DNA from: a virus
Reading direction: 5' to 3' (one strand)
Length of the DNA: 25,044 bases
Virus record (IMG/VR): IMGVR_UViG_3300025168_000618
Span: 1-25,044 of that record
Under the pieces are notes generated by a model. That model saw only the letters and a program-made list of their open reading frames with translations, did not search any database and was not told the DNA's origin. This document shows, one piece after another, positions 1-6,999 of this stretch. The first letter of the stretch is position 1, and each line of letters begins with the position of its first letter. The position numbers and the translations under genes were made by a program.

Positions 1-725
1 TACCAAATACAAGTACTCTTAAATTTAGAATTGGTGCTAAACCATTTGTATTAACAGATAGTAGTACAAATTCAACAACAGACTTTACTACAATTGCAAG
101 TGCAACATATCATGCACAAGGGTTGTCCACAATCCAACAAGAAACAATTCTTTCTACTAGAGAACCAATCTTTAGTCAAGAAGAATTAACACAATCAAGA
201 ACAGAGTTCCAAGATGTTATGAGTTTCAAACATAAAAATGATCTTATTTCTTCTGTTATTAATAGTCCAGCTCCTCCATGTCGTAGAGGTTGTAGAAGAG
301 GTTGTTTCTTAGAAGGTACACCTGTAACAATGGCTGATGGTAGTGTTAAACATATTCAAGACATCCAGCTAGGAGAAAAAGTATTAGAAGGTGGTATGGT
401 TTATGCTGTAGCTAAATTCTTAATAAATGATCTTTATGATTATGAAGGTGTATTTGTTGCTGGATCTCATGCTGTAAAAGAAAACAACAAATGGGTTAGA
501 GTAGAAGATAGTAAAAAAGGAATTAAACTTGACAATGGCGACCAGATAGTGTATACTTTAGGTAATGAGAATAAGAGAATTATGATAAACAATATTGAGT
601 TTACTGATTACTTTGAAGTCGCAGAACAAGAAGAATTTTTTAATGAAGGTGAAGAGTATTTTGATACTTGGACTGATAAAATACCAGCGTTTGAGAAAGA
701 GAAGATAGACACTCTAAACGCTTAG
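1..725 (+). CDS. Virion structural protein, C-terminal part ending in a Hint domain (5' end outside window)
   Basis: The open frame (first full codon at 3) is already running at the window edge, so the TTG at 123 is not taken as the start. The first ~90 visible residues (FRIG..FVLTDSSTNST, then QQETILSTREP) resemble, from memory, the middle of DUF4815-type cyanophage structural proteins. A Cys/Arg-rich linker (CRRGCRRGC) ends at the Cys codon 303-305. This Cys starts a Hint fold of about 105 residues: CFLEGTPVTMADGS (intein block A-like), AGSHAV with the block-B His, and a final RIMINNIEFTDYFEV strand. No C-terminal His-Asn splice junction or C-extein follows, so hedgehog-like thioester processing is more likely than classical splicing, if it is active at all. 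The likely role is in the tail or baseplate. AGGAG for the next gene overlaps the stop codon. Confidence 0.75.
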   Translation, partial: PNTSTLKFRIGAKPFVLTDSSTNSTTDFTTIASATYHAQGLSTIQQETILSTREPIFSQEELTQSRTEFQDVMSFKHKNDLISSVINSPAPPCRRGCRRGCFLEGTPVTMADGSVKHIQDIQLGEKVLEGGMVYAVAKFLINDLYDYEGVFVAGSHAVKENNKWVRVEDSKKGIKLDNGDQIVYTLGNENKRIMINNIEFTDYFEVAEQEEFFNEGEEYFDTWTDKIPAFEKEKIDTLNA

Positions 726-736
726 GAGATTATATA

Positions 737-1360
737 ATGAACTATCAAAAAACGTGTTTTGAGATATTTAAAACTCATTACAAATCTATAGCTGAAGAAT
801 ATCAAAATCATAAAAACCCAACTTATTTAGATCAACATGATTTTTCTGATGGTGCCGATACATATGTTGAAGGTACATGGTATGCAGTGGGTATAAGTTC
901 TGAAGATAGAAAAGTACAGGAAGAAAGTACTTATCCTATTTTATACTCTATATTAGATAAATTTCCATACAAAATGAATTGTGCATTTATGGTTGTTAAA
1001 CCAAATACTACTATTGGTAATCATAAAGATAGAGAAGGTGGTTGGAGATATCAGCTTACTATTGATGATGGTGGTGGAGATAATAGTGGAATAAATTATA
1101 CTTATGTAAATGAAGAAGGATGGCCTCAACAAGAAACTCATATATTTAAAAATGGTAACTCAGTAATTATACAACCTGGTAAACAATTACACAACGGATG
1201 GAATAAAAATCCAAGAAAAAGAGTAACTTTATTACTTGACTTTTATGATGAAACAGTATACAATAAAAAAGACTTTATAAAGTATCGCAATAATTATAAT
1301 GATGCTTTTAATAGTTCAGGGGATTTGTGTGACATATATGAAGGAAGAAAAGTTGGATAA
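737..1360 (+). CDS. 2OG-Fe(II) dioxygenase, aspartyl/asparaginyl beta-hydroxylase-like
   Basis: The 207-aa product has the facial-triad pattern of a cupin-fold 2-oxoglutarate/Fe(II) oxygenase: His96-x-Asp98 in GNHKDREGGWRYQL, a distal His152 in KQLHNGWN, and basic residues about ten positions later (PRKRV) that could bind the 2OG carboxylate. Motif spacing resembles the Asp/Asn beta-hydroxylase group rather than prolyl hydroxylases. The substrate is unknown. Such genes are frequent in marine T4-like phages. The start is supported by AGGAG at 724-728, 8 nt upstream. No late-promoter octamer precedes it, so it is probably read from the upstream structural gene. It is the first of three 2OG oxygenases in the window. 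The family call is solid; function in infection is inference. Confidence 0.75.
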   Translation: MNYQKTCFEIFKTHYKSIAEEYQNHKNPTYLDQHDFSDGADTYVEGTWYAVGISSEDRKVQEESTYPILYSILDKFPYKMNCAFMVVKPNTTIGNHKDREGGWRYQLTIDDGGGDNSGINYTYVNEEGWPQQETHIFKNGNSVIIQPGKQLHNGWNKNPRKRVTLLLDFYDETVYNKKDFIKYRNNYNDAFNSSGDLCDIYEGRKVG

Positions 1361-1907
1361 GATATTAGTTATTGGACATACCAAAGGTATTGGTAAAGCT
1401 GTATATGATTATTATAATAAAAAAGGTCATACTGTAAAAGGATTAAGTAGATCAAATGGTTTTAATCTATGTGATCCAAAAAAGTTTTATAGACATATTT
1501 TTGCTTATGATTGGATTATATTAAATGCTTTTTATTATGACTCACAATATAAACTTCTTAAACATATTGTGGACAAATATGAAAACAAAAAGAAAAAAAT
1601 TATAGTTATAACAAGTACTTCTGGTACAGATATATGTTTTGATAAAACAATTGAAGCTGATAGTTATAAGGAATATAGTAGACATAAAAGAAAACTTATA
1701 AAATATATTGAAAAGATTCAACAAAGATTAGTAGATAAACCACTACAAATATTTGATGTTTGTCCGGATATTGTTGATACACAAATGAGTAAAGGTCTAT
1801 GGGTTAATGCTAAAAAATTAAAACCTATAGAAGTTTCAAAGGCAGTACAGTTTTGTTTAGAAAGTAAATTTAATGTTAATAGAATAGTAATACAAAAAAA
1901 ATGCTAG
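1338..1907 (+). CDS. Short-chain dehydrogenase/reductase-like protein
   Basis: The 189-aa product begins with a Rossmann strand and glycine-rich loop (ILVIGHTKGIGKAV, residues 9-22), matching the TGxxxGxG cofactor loop of SDR enzymes. LNA near residue 62 sits where NNAG normally is. ITSTSG near 91-96 can give the catalytic Ser, and Tyr113-x3-Lys117 (YSRHK) matches YxxxK. The catalytic set therefore looks intact, in a compact protein (SDRs are usually about 250 aa). An NAD(P)-dependent oxidoreductase is likely; the substrate is unknown. An in-frame ATG at 1299 would add 13 hydrophobic residues and a 62-nt overlap. The ATG at 1338 is preferred because it starts just before the Rossmann strand, although no strong ribosome site is visible. 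The codons are very AT-rich. Its neighbours suggest a small accessory enzyme cassette. Confidence 0.68.
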   Translation: MKEEKLDKILVIGHTKGIGKAVYDYYNKKGHTVKGLSRSNGFNLCDPKKFYRHIFAYDWIILNAFYYDSQYKLLKHIVDKYENKKKKIIVITSTSGTDICFDKTIEADSYKEYSRHKRKLIKYIEKIQQRLVDKPLQIFDVCPDIVDTQMSKGLWVNAKKLKPIEVSKAVQFCLESKFNVNRIVIQKKC

Positions 1908-2368
1908 TCAGTGCTTGGAATTTAGATATAGATTATGACACATTAGTTGATTGGTGGCAGCAACATGATTTTGGACAAGTACCAAAAGAATGCTTACCTC
2001 CTATTGGTGTTATGGTTACACATAATGATAAACCAATATGTGCTGGAGGCTTATATGTTTGTGATGGAACAAAGTTTGCTTTTATGGAGTGGATTGTAGC
2101 TGATCCAAAAGCTCCTCCTAAGTTAACTCATAAATGTATTAAGTTGTTAATTGATGAATTAATTAGTAAAGCCAAAGATGGAGGATGTTTACTACTTTAT
2201 ACAGTTACAGAAAATCCAGGATTACATAAAAGGTATGTTAAGTATCATGGATTATCACAAGGTGAGAAACATGCTAGAACATTTATAAAAGATTTAACAG
2301 ATGGTAGTTACGGACCATTGTTATGGGCTAAAAGCCAAGAAGTGCTTGACGAAGAACCCAAGAATTAG
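1901..2368 (+). CDS. GNAT-like N-acetyltransferase
   Basis: The 155-aa product has a GNAT-like layout: an N-terminal helix (DYDTLVDWWQQHDF), a beta-rich centre (GVMVTHNDKPICAGGLYV, then FAFMEWIVADP), a helix (LTHKCIKLLIDELISKAKDGG), and a C-terminal strand-helix (LLYTVTENPGLHKRYVKYHG) of the kind that closes the acetyl-CoA fold. The pyrophosphate loop Q/RxxGxG/A is not clearly visible, so the call rests on overall pattern and is moderate. The acceptor is unknown. It overlaps the preceding gene by 7 nt, which suggests translational coupling. It ends directly at a late-promoter octamer (2369-2376) and so is probably the last gene of the transcription unit that begins upstream of the window. Confidence 0.55.
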   Translation: MLVSAWNLDIDYDTLVDWWQQHDFGQVPKECLPPIGVMVTHNDKPICAGGLYVCDGTKFAFMEWIVADPKAPPKLTHKCIKLLIDELISKAKDGGCLLLYTVTENPGLHKRYVKYHGLSQGEKHARTFIKDLTDGSYGPLLWAKSQEVLDEEPKN

Positions 2369-2376
2369 TATAAATA
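2369..2376 (+). promoter_or_regulatory. T4-type late promoter octamer (TATAAATA)
   Basis: This is a perfect match to the T4 late-promoter core. It directly follows a stop codon and starts 29 nt before the ATG of the 516-aa structural gene. Recognition by a gp55-like late sigma factor is inferred from the phage type. Confidence 0.7.
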
Positions 2377-2397
2377 GATTAGAGAAAAGGTAAAAAC

Positions 2398-3948
2398 ATG
2401 GCATTAAAGAATTTAGCTCAGTCTTTCAGAGTTCAAAACAGACCTGGTGGTGTATTTGTAACAAAAGTAGATTTGTACTTTTCAAAAAAAGATGCATTAC
2501 TTCCAGTAACAGTTTCAATAAGAGAGATGAAATTAGGTGTACCTACAAAAAGAGTAGTACCATTTTCATCAATAACAAAGTTTCCATCAGATACTGCAGC
2601 ATCAAATGATGATTTTGTAAGAGTACAAACAAGTACAGATGGATCCAAAGCATCTACATTTCATTTTAAATCACCAGTATATTTAAAGAATGATACTGAT
2701 TATGCACTAGTAGTAACACCAGGTGGTAATTCAAAAAATTATAGTGTATGGACAGCTAAACTTGGTGACTTTGATAAAGGTACAACTAATATTATTAGTG
2801 AACAACCATTAGTAGGTACATTATTTTTATCTGCAGATGGAACAACATTTACAGAATCACAAGATATAGATTTAAGATTTACAATGTATTGTGCTAACTT
2901 TGAATCTACAGGAACATTAGTTCAAGAGAATGAAAAGTTTGATGATCTTACTATAGCACCAATATCAGGGGGAACATTTAAAACTGGTGAGTTAGTTTTT
3001 GGTAATACAACCAGTGGTCATGCTTTTGCTAATACAAAAGGTAGTGGTGTTGTAAAATCTTATGTTGCAAATACTGTTACAAAGTTAGTATTAGGAAATA
3101 GATTAAATTCAGCATATACTGTTGGTATGAAAGTTAATGGTCAAGAATCAAATGCAGTAGGTACAATCACAGCTATTAATGATTACTTAGTAGATACTGT
3201 TCATTATAACTTTGGTGTTATTAATCTTGGAGATACTGATTTGAGTTCTTCATTAAAAGCAACATCTAATAATAATGTTCAAGATAGTTCGTTTGGAACA
3301 AAGATAGAATTAAACAGAGACATTGATATGATTAATGTTAAAAAAGTTATGAGTTATAGTAATGAGATTGCAAACCTTTCTGGTAAAAAATCAAGTCTAT
3401 TACAAACAACTATGACAACAAGAAATGCAAACATATCTCCAGCAATTGATATTGAGAAATCAACTGCATATTTAATTAATAACTTGATCAATAATACTTC
3501 AACTAATGAAACAAATGCTAGTGGTGGAGATGCGGAAGCAAGATATATTACAAGAAGAGTTACACTTGCAGATAATCAAAATGCAGAAGATTTATTAGTT
3601 TTTTTGACTGCATATAAACCATCAGAAACAACTATTAATGTTTATTACAAAATATTAAATAGTGCTGACTCAGAAGACTTTGATGATAAGAGTTATGTTG
3701 AAATGACTCAAGTAACTAACACAGGTACAAATTCCGTAACAAACAATTTAAGTGATTTTATTGAATATAAGTATCAAATTCCATCAGCCAATATGACTGG
3801 AATTAGTAATGCTGTTGCATATACAAGTGGTCTAGGAGCAACATTTTCTGGATTCAATGTGTTTGCAATTAAGATAGTTATGCTTAGTACTACTGATGTT
3901 GTAGTACCACAGATAAGAGATCTTAGAGCAATTGCATTGCAAGTATAA
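2398..3948 (+). CDS. Virion structural protein, C-terminal half of a DUF4815-like family
   Basis: The 516-aa product opens almost at once with LAQSFRV..GGVFVTKVDLYFS, then PVTVSIREMKLGVPTKRVVPFS and a block ending FHFKSPVYL..DTDYALVV. From memory, this order is characteristic of large cyanophage tail/baseplate structural proteins (DUF4815 type), where it lies in the interior of a longer chain after a segment like the one encoded at 3-260 here. The remainder (about 180-516) is beta-rich and Asn/Thr-rich. The ATG at 2398 has a weak purine-rich site (GAGAAAAGG) and its own late promoter. The protein is probably assembled into the tail. It appears to be separated from its former N-terminal half by the Hint domain and three enzyme genes. 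Confidence 0.7.
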   Translation: MALKNLAQSFRVQNRPGGVFVTKVDLYFSKKDALLPVTVSIREMKLGVPTKRVVPFSSITKFPSDTAASNDDFVRVQTSTDGSKASTFHFKSPVYLKNDTDYALVVTPGGNSKNYSVWTAKLGDFDKGTTNIISEQPLVGTLFLSADGTTFTESQDIDLRFTMYCANFESTGTLVQENEKFDDLTIAPISGGTFKTGELVFGNTTSGHAFANTKGSGVVKSYVANTVTKLVLGNRLNSAYTVGMKVNGQESNAVGTITAINDYLVDTVHYNFGVINLGDTDLSSSLKATSNNNVQDSSFGTKIELNRDIDMINVKKVMSYSNEIANLSGKKSSLLQTTMTTRNANISPAIDIEKSTAYLINNLINNTSTNETNASGGDAEARYITRRVTLADNQNAEDLLVFLTAYKPSETTINVYYKILNSADSEDFDDKSYVEMTQVTNTGTNSVTNNLSDFIEYKYQIPSANMTGISNAVAYTSGLGATFSGFNVFAIKIVMLSTTDVVVPQIRDLRAIALQV

Positions 3949-4166
3949 TGGCTGATAAAGTACAAGTAAAAGATCATAGAGATTTAGTAAGAGATTCAGG
4001 TAGCAAAGCTATTTTGAATACTAATATTGAAGCTCTACAAGCCTACAAAAAAAAGAAAGCAACATTTAAAAAAATAGAGAAGATTGATACATTGGAAGAT
4101 AAGATACATTCAATTGAAAAGAAAATTGACTATGTCTTAGAAGCAATGAATAAGTTAGTTAAGTAA
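3948..4166 (+). CDS. Small coiled-coil protein of unknown function
   Basis: The product is 72 residues, very Lys-rich and predicted helical. The C-terminal half (LEDKIHSIEKKIDYVLEAMNK) has heptad-spaced Ile/Leu consistent with a coiled coil. The middle segment (SKAILNTNIEALQAYKKKK) resembles short conserved proteins found beside structural genes in T4-like cyanophages, from memory; no function is known to me. It starts inside the stop codon of the previous gene (TAATG), so it is probably translationally coupled to the structural protein. That makes it a candidate small virion or assembly protein. Confidence 0.65.
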   Translation: MADKVQVKDHRDLVRDSGSKAILNTNIEALQAYKKKKATFKKIEKIDTLEDKIHSIEKKIDYVLEAMNKLVK

Positions 4167-4169
4167 ATT

Positions 4170-4778
4170 ATGTCGTTTAAAAATTTGTTTAGTGTTCCCA
4201 TCTTTCATGGGAAAGTTGATAATTATAAAAAATATAATAGGGATCTTCTTCCCGCTTGTCAAGAAATTCGAAAAGAAACAGAAGATATGACTGACCTGCC
4301 ATGGAATTGTAATGTGTGGTCAACATATGCTTATGATGCTCAAGTATTTAAAAGACCTCAATTCCATGAGATAGCAAAAGTTATTGGAATGTATGTTAGA
4401 GAGTATATTGATAAAAGAAAATGGAAACATGAGTCAAAAATATTAATGACAGAGATGTGGGTCAATTATCAAGACAAGTATCAGTATCAAGAGTATCACG
4501 ATCATAGGGAGAGAATAGTGTCAGGAATCTATTATATCGACGTACCTGAGGGTACCCCAGGAATAATGATGCAGACTCCCCTAAAAGCTAATTTTGATGA
4601 TTTAATGTTTGATGAAGAGTCTTGTCAAGAAGTTAATCATCTTGATATACAGACAGGAGATATTTTATTATTTCCAAGTTGGTTAAATCATGGAGTAAAA
4701 GCTAACTTAACAGATAAACCAAGAATCAATGTAGCGTTTAATTTTGGATCACCGGAGTGGGTAAATGTCTTTGGTTGA
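4170..4778 (+). CDS. 2OG-Fe(II) oxygenase-like protein (2OG-FeII_Oxy_5 / TIGR02466 type)
   Basis: The 202-aa product carries EYHDHRERIVSGIYYIDVPEGTPG (residues 108-131), and later GDILLFPSWLNHGVKAN with His174 and PRINVAFNFG with Arg185. This order (HxH, SGxYYxxVP, LFPSxLxH, R/K..I.FN) is the signature of the putative 2OG-Fe(II) oxygenase family common in marine phages and bacteria. The first metal-binding pair is His110-Asp111-His112, so the classical HxD is replaced by HxH, as is usual in this family. The substrate is unknown. The gene lies 3 nt after the coiled-coil gene and overlaps the next oxygenase by 14 nt, so the two oxygenases are translated together. Confidence 0.75.
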   Translation: MSFKNLFSVPIFHGKVDNYKKYNRDLLPACQEIRKETEDMTDLPWNCNVWSTYAYDAQVFKRPQFHEIAKVIGMYVREYIDKRKWKHESKILMTEMWVNYQDKYQYQEYHDHRERIVSGIYYIDVPEGTPGIMMQTPLKANFDDLMFDEESCQEVNHLDIQTGDILLFPSWLNHGVKANLTDKPRINVAFNFGSPEWVNVFG

Positions 4779-5283
4779 TGTTTATGATGACTTAATCACA
4801 AAAGATTTATTATTAGAATTAGAACAATATGTGTCAGGTTTTACTTATTCAAGATTTGAAACAGATAATGAAGAATATGACTTTAAAACTAACACACATG
4901 ACTTTGATCATAAAGACCCATTATTAATAAAATGTCAACAATTATTTTGGAATAAACTTAAAAATAATGTTGACATTATCTTAACAAGGTTGTATTGTAA
5001 TAAAATATTAGCTGGAGATAGTCCCACATCTCATTATGATGGAAAATATGATGTTGACACAACTGTTCTTGTATATGTCAATAGTGAATGGGATCATAAT
5101 GAAGGTGGTGAAACTTTATTCTATAATAAGGATAAAGAAGTTGTGCAAGCGGTAGTTCCAAAACCAGGAAGAGTTGCAATATTTCCAGCTAATATACTAC
5201 ATAGTGCAAGACCACCATTGCCATATGTTACTAAACCAAGATATACGGTGGCTTATAAGTATGAATATGGACTTCTTGTATAA
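4765..5283 (+). CDS. 2OG-Fe(II) dioxygenase, prolyl-4-hydroxylase-like
   Basis: The 172-aa product has a full triad: His90-Tyr-Asp92 (SHYDGKYD), His146 (NILHSARPP) and Arg159 (KPRYTVAY) for 2OG. Between them are VLVYVN..W..NEGGETLFY and PGRVAIFPA, the standard prolyl-4-hydroxylase-type core. It could hydroxylate proline or another residue in a protein; the target is not evident from sequence. The start overlaps the preceding oxygenase by 14 nt and is supported by GGAG at 4754-4757, 7 nt upstream. It is followed by late-promoter octamers, one of which overlaps its stop codon. The presence of a collagen-like fibre elsewhere in this window makes virion proteins a possible substrate (inference). 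Confidence 0.8.
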   Translation: MSLVDVYDDLITKDLLLELEQYVSGFTYSRFETDNEEYDFKTNTHDFDHKDPLLIKCQQLFWNKLKNNVDIILTRLYCNKILAGDSPTSHYDGKYDVDTTVLVYVNSEWDHNEGGETLFYNKDKEVVQAVVPKPGRVAIFPANILHSARPPLPYVTKPRYTVAYKYEYGLLV

Positions 5284-5286
5284 ATA
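5279..5286 (+). promoter_or_regulatory. T4-type late promoter octamer (TATAAATA)
   Basis: A perfect octamer overlapping the stop codon of the preceding oxygenase, 38 nt before the ATG at 5317. The second octamer at 5290 has the more usual spacing, so which one is used is uncertain. Confidence 0.5.
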
Positions 5287-5289
5287 TAA

Positions 5290-5297
5290 GATAAATA
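5290..5297 (+). promoter_or_regulatory. Late promoter-like octamer (GATAAATA)
   Basis: A one-mismatch late octamer starting 27 nt before the ATG at 5317. The spacing matches the 24-29 nt seen at most other genes here, so it may be the working element of this pair. Confidence 0.5.
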
Positions 5298-5316
5298 ATA
5301 ATAAAGAAGGACTAAT

Positions 5317-5793
5317 ATGACAGCAATAGCAAATGTAGCTCTAAGTGATACATTCAATACTCAAAGAGTAAAATTGAATAGAGCAGTAGTTAGATTAAAC
5401 AACTTCGCTCAAAACGAAAGTCAGATAGCTGCAAATACTTTATTTGCAAATGTTGCATTTACTGGTCCTAGTATTTCAAGCACAGTTAACCTAAATACTA
5501 TCAGTGGAAGAACTTCAACAGTAAGTGCAAATCTTAATGTTGGTGGTTCGTTCAGTAATATAACTTGTGCTAATACAAACATTAAGGGTAAAATACTTTT
5601 AGTAACTAGCAATAGTAATATAACTTGTGCTAATACAAACATTAAGGGTAAATCACTTTTAGTAACTAGCAATAGTTATTTTACTGGAACATTAGAAATA
5701 AATGGTTTAACAGCTACTACATCAAATACTGTAGCAGGTGCAATAACTGAAGTAAGCGATAACACAATAGCATTTTCAATAGCATTAGGATAG
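5317..5793 (+). CDS. Small tail-fibre-like protein with a 20-residue tandem duplication
   Basis: The 158-aa product starts with ALSDTFNTQRVKLNRAVVRLN, resembling the N-terminal segment (LSDTFDTWR..N type) of marine phage fibre proteins. The rest is Asn/Thr/Ser-rich and beta-prone. Residues about 80-119 contain two nearly identical 20-aa units (NITCANTNIKGK.LLVTSNS). The C-terminus, SDNTIAFSIALG, closely matches the end of the large collagen-like fibre at 21704-23950 (SDSLAFAIALG), suggesting a shared trimerisation or docking tip. It opens the first fibre cluster, behind late promoters. Fibre function is inferred from composition and context. Confidence 0.6.
   Translation: MTAIANVALSDTFNTQRVKLNRAVVRLNNFAQNESQIAANTLFANVAFTGPSISSTVNLNTISGRTSTVSANLNVGGSFSNITCANTNIKGKILLVTSNSNITCANTNIKGKSLLVTSNSYFTGTLEINGLTATTSNTVAGAITEVSDNTIAFSIALG
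5554..5673 (+). repeat. Two-copy 60-bp in-frame tandem repeat
   Basis: Copies lie at 5554-5613 and 5614-5673 and differ at two adjacent positions (5593-5594 versus 5653-5654). The unit encodes 20 residues. The near-identity at DNA level points to a recent duplication. Confidence 0.9.
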
Positions 5794-5797
5794 GAGC

Positions 5798-6139
5798 ATG
5801 GCAAGTAATTTCGACGTAAAAACATCAAGAGCTGTAGGTACAACAGCTGCCAGAATTGGTAGTTATACAGTAGCCTCAGGAACAAAAACAACAGTGATAG
5901 GATTAACATTAGCTAATGTAACTAATACTGCAATCACAGCAACCGCTTTCCATAGTAGTCATACGAATAATGGATCGAACACACATTTAATTAAAGCCGC
6001 ACCAATTCCAGCTGGCTCATCATTAGTTGTAGTTGGTGGTGATCAGAAAGTAGTTTTGGCAAATGTACATGGTATCTTTGTTCAAGCTAATACAGCAAGT
6101 TCACTTGATGCGGTTATGTCAATTCTCGAGGTAACGTAG
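5798..6139 (+). CDS. Small beta-rich virion-associated protein, unknown
   Basis: The 113-aa product has no charged tail or membrane segment. It alternates short beta-like stretches: IGSYTVASGTKTTVIGLTLAN, TAITATAFHSS, LIKAAPIPAGSSLVVVGG, QKVVLANVHGIFVQAN and SLDAVMSILEVT. This pattern (an AGSSLV..GD/Q.VVL core, a later IxVxA, and a final SxLEVT strand) is familiar from short phage structural proteins with a jelly-roll-like sandwich, but I cannot name the family. It is placed between two fibre genes, 4 nt after the first and 1 nt before the next, with TAGGAG as ribosome site. It is probably a minor fibre or tail decoration protein (inference). Confidence 0.55.
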   Translation: MASNFDVKTSRAVGTTAARIGSYTVASGTKTTVIGLTLANVTNTAITATAFHSSHTNNGSNTHLIKAAPIPAGSSLVVVGGDQKVVLANVHGIFVQANTASSLDAVMSILEVT

Positions 6140-6140
6140 A

Positions 6141-6971
6141 ATGACATATATCGGTAGTCCCCAAGGTACTGGTTTTAGTACCATACGTTCTCAACAATTT
6201 ACTGGTAATGGTAGTTTGACTGCCTTTACTATGAGGAACAGTGTGAGTAGACCAGAACATATAGAAGTCTTTGTAAACAATGTAAGGCAGGATCCACATT
6301 CTGCTTATACTGTATCTGGAACAACTTTAACATTTACAGAAGCACCAGGTAATGCAACAAATAACATTTATGTTGTATATCTTGGAGGCAATGTCAATAC
6401 AACAGAGATTCCACCAGATGCAACAATAGCTTTGAGAGATGGTTTAAAAACAGCTCCATCATTGTTTAGAAATCTTGAAATCGCAACAGGTATGTATTTT
6501 CCAAAAGCAAATACAGTTGCTTTTGCTCAAGGTGGTAAAGATATACTCACAGGAAACAATTCAATAGTAACTATAGGTATTAATGGTACTACTGTAGCAA
6601 CTTTTAATAGTACTGGGATAGATATAACTGGATCCGTTTCTGCTGACAATTACTTAACTACTGTTAACTCAGTCACTGTTGGTGCTGCAAACGTAACATT
6701 AAATTTTAGCAATACAAATGTATTTGATTTATCATTGACCACTTCAACGCATCTAAACAGACCTAGCAATATTGTAGCTGGTCAAAAAGGAACAATATTT
6801 GTGACACAAGACGGAACTGGATCTAGAACATTAAGTTATTCAAGTGTATTTGACTTTGCTGGAGGTTCAGCTCCAACATTGACAACTGCTGGGTCTGCTG
6901 TTGATAGAATTGATTATGTGGTCAAATCAACATCTAGCATACATGCGGTAGCGACTCTAGCATTAGCATAA
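6141..6971 (+). CDS. Tail fibre protein with shared 101-aa C-terminal module
   Basis: The 276-aa product has an N-terminal domain (residues about 15-85: FTGNGSLTAFTM, EVFVNNVRQDP, YTVSGTTLTFTEAP, IYVVYLGG) typical of phage fibre attachment domains. A short linker with SIVTIGINGTTVATFNSTGIDITGSV follows. Nucleotides 6666-6968 then encode a 101-residue C-terminal module. The same module, without gaps, ends the proteins at 7000-8202 (about 75% identical by hand count) and 23978-24835. Invariant segments are QDGTGSRTLSYS, APTLTT and VDRIDYVV. This module is probably the distal receptor-binding or trimerising tip. Only one base separates it from the preceding gene; GAGG upstream is the likely ribosome site. 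Confidence 0.7.
   Translation: MTYIGSPQGTGFSTIRSQQFTGNGSLTAFTMRNSVSRPEHIEVFVNNVRQDPHSAYTVSGTTLTFTEAPGNATNNIYVVYLGGNVNTTEIPPDATIALRDGLKTAPSLFRNLEIATGMYFPKANTVAFAQGGKDILTGNNSIVTIGINGTTVATFNSTGIDITGSVSADNYLTTVNSVTVGAANVTLNFSNTNVFDLSLTTSTHLNRPSNIVAGQKGTIFVTQDGTGSRTLSYSSVFDFAGGSAPTLTTAGSAVDRIDYVVKSTSSIHAVATLALA
6666..6968 (+). other. Shared 101-aa fibre C-terminal module, copy A
   Basis: First of three colinear copies (others at 7897-8199 and 24530-24832), each exactly 303 nt and each ending at the stop codon of its gene. Confidence 0.85.
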
Positions 6972-6975
6972 AGGG

Positions 6976-6983
6976 CATAAATA
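6976..6983 (+). promoter_or_regulatory. Late promoter-like octamer (CATAAATA)
   Basis: One mismatch from TATAAATA, in the 28-nt gap, 24 nt before the ATG at 7000. Confidence 0.6.
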
Positions 6984-6999
6984 AAGGTAAGGAAAAAAT

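Noticed and set aside
1299-1337. Earlier ATG for the SDR-like gene
   Set aside because: It would add a hydrophobic 13-residue leader and a 62-nt overlap with the preceding gene. The ATG at 1338 sits just before the Rossmann strand.
2398-2430. IntC fragment that would allow split-intein trans-splicing with the upstream Hint domain
   Set aside because: The protein starts MALKNLAQSF, without the His-Asn plus Cys/Ser/Thr junction or the preceding IntC strands.
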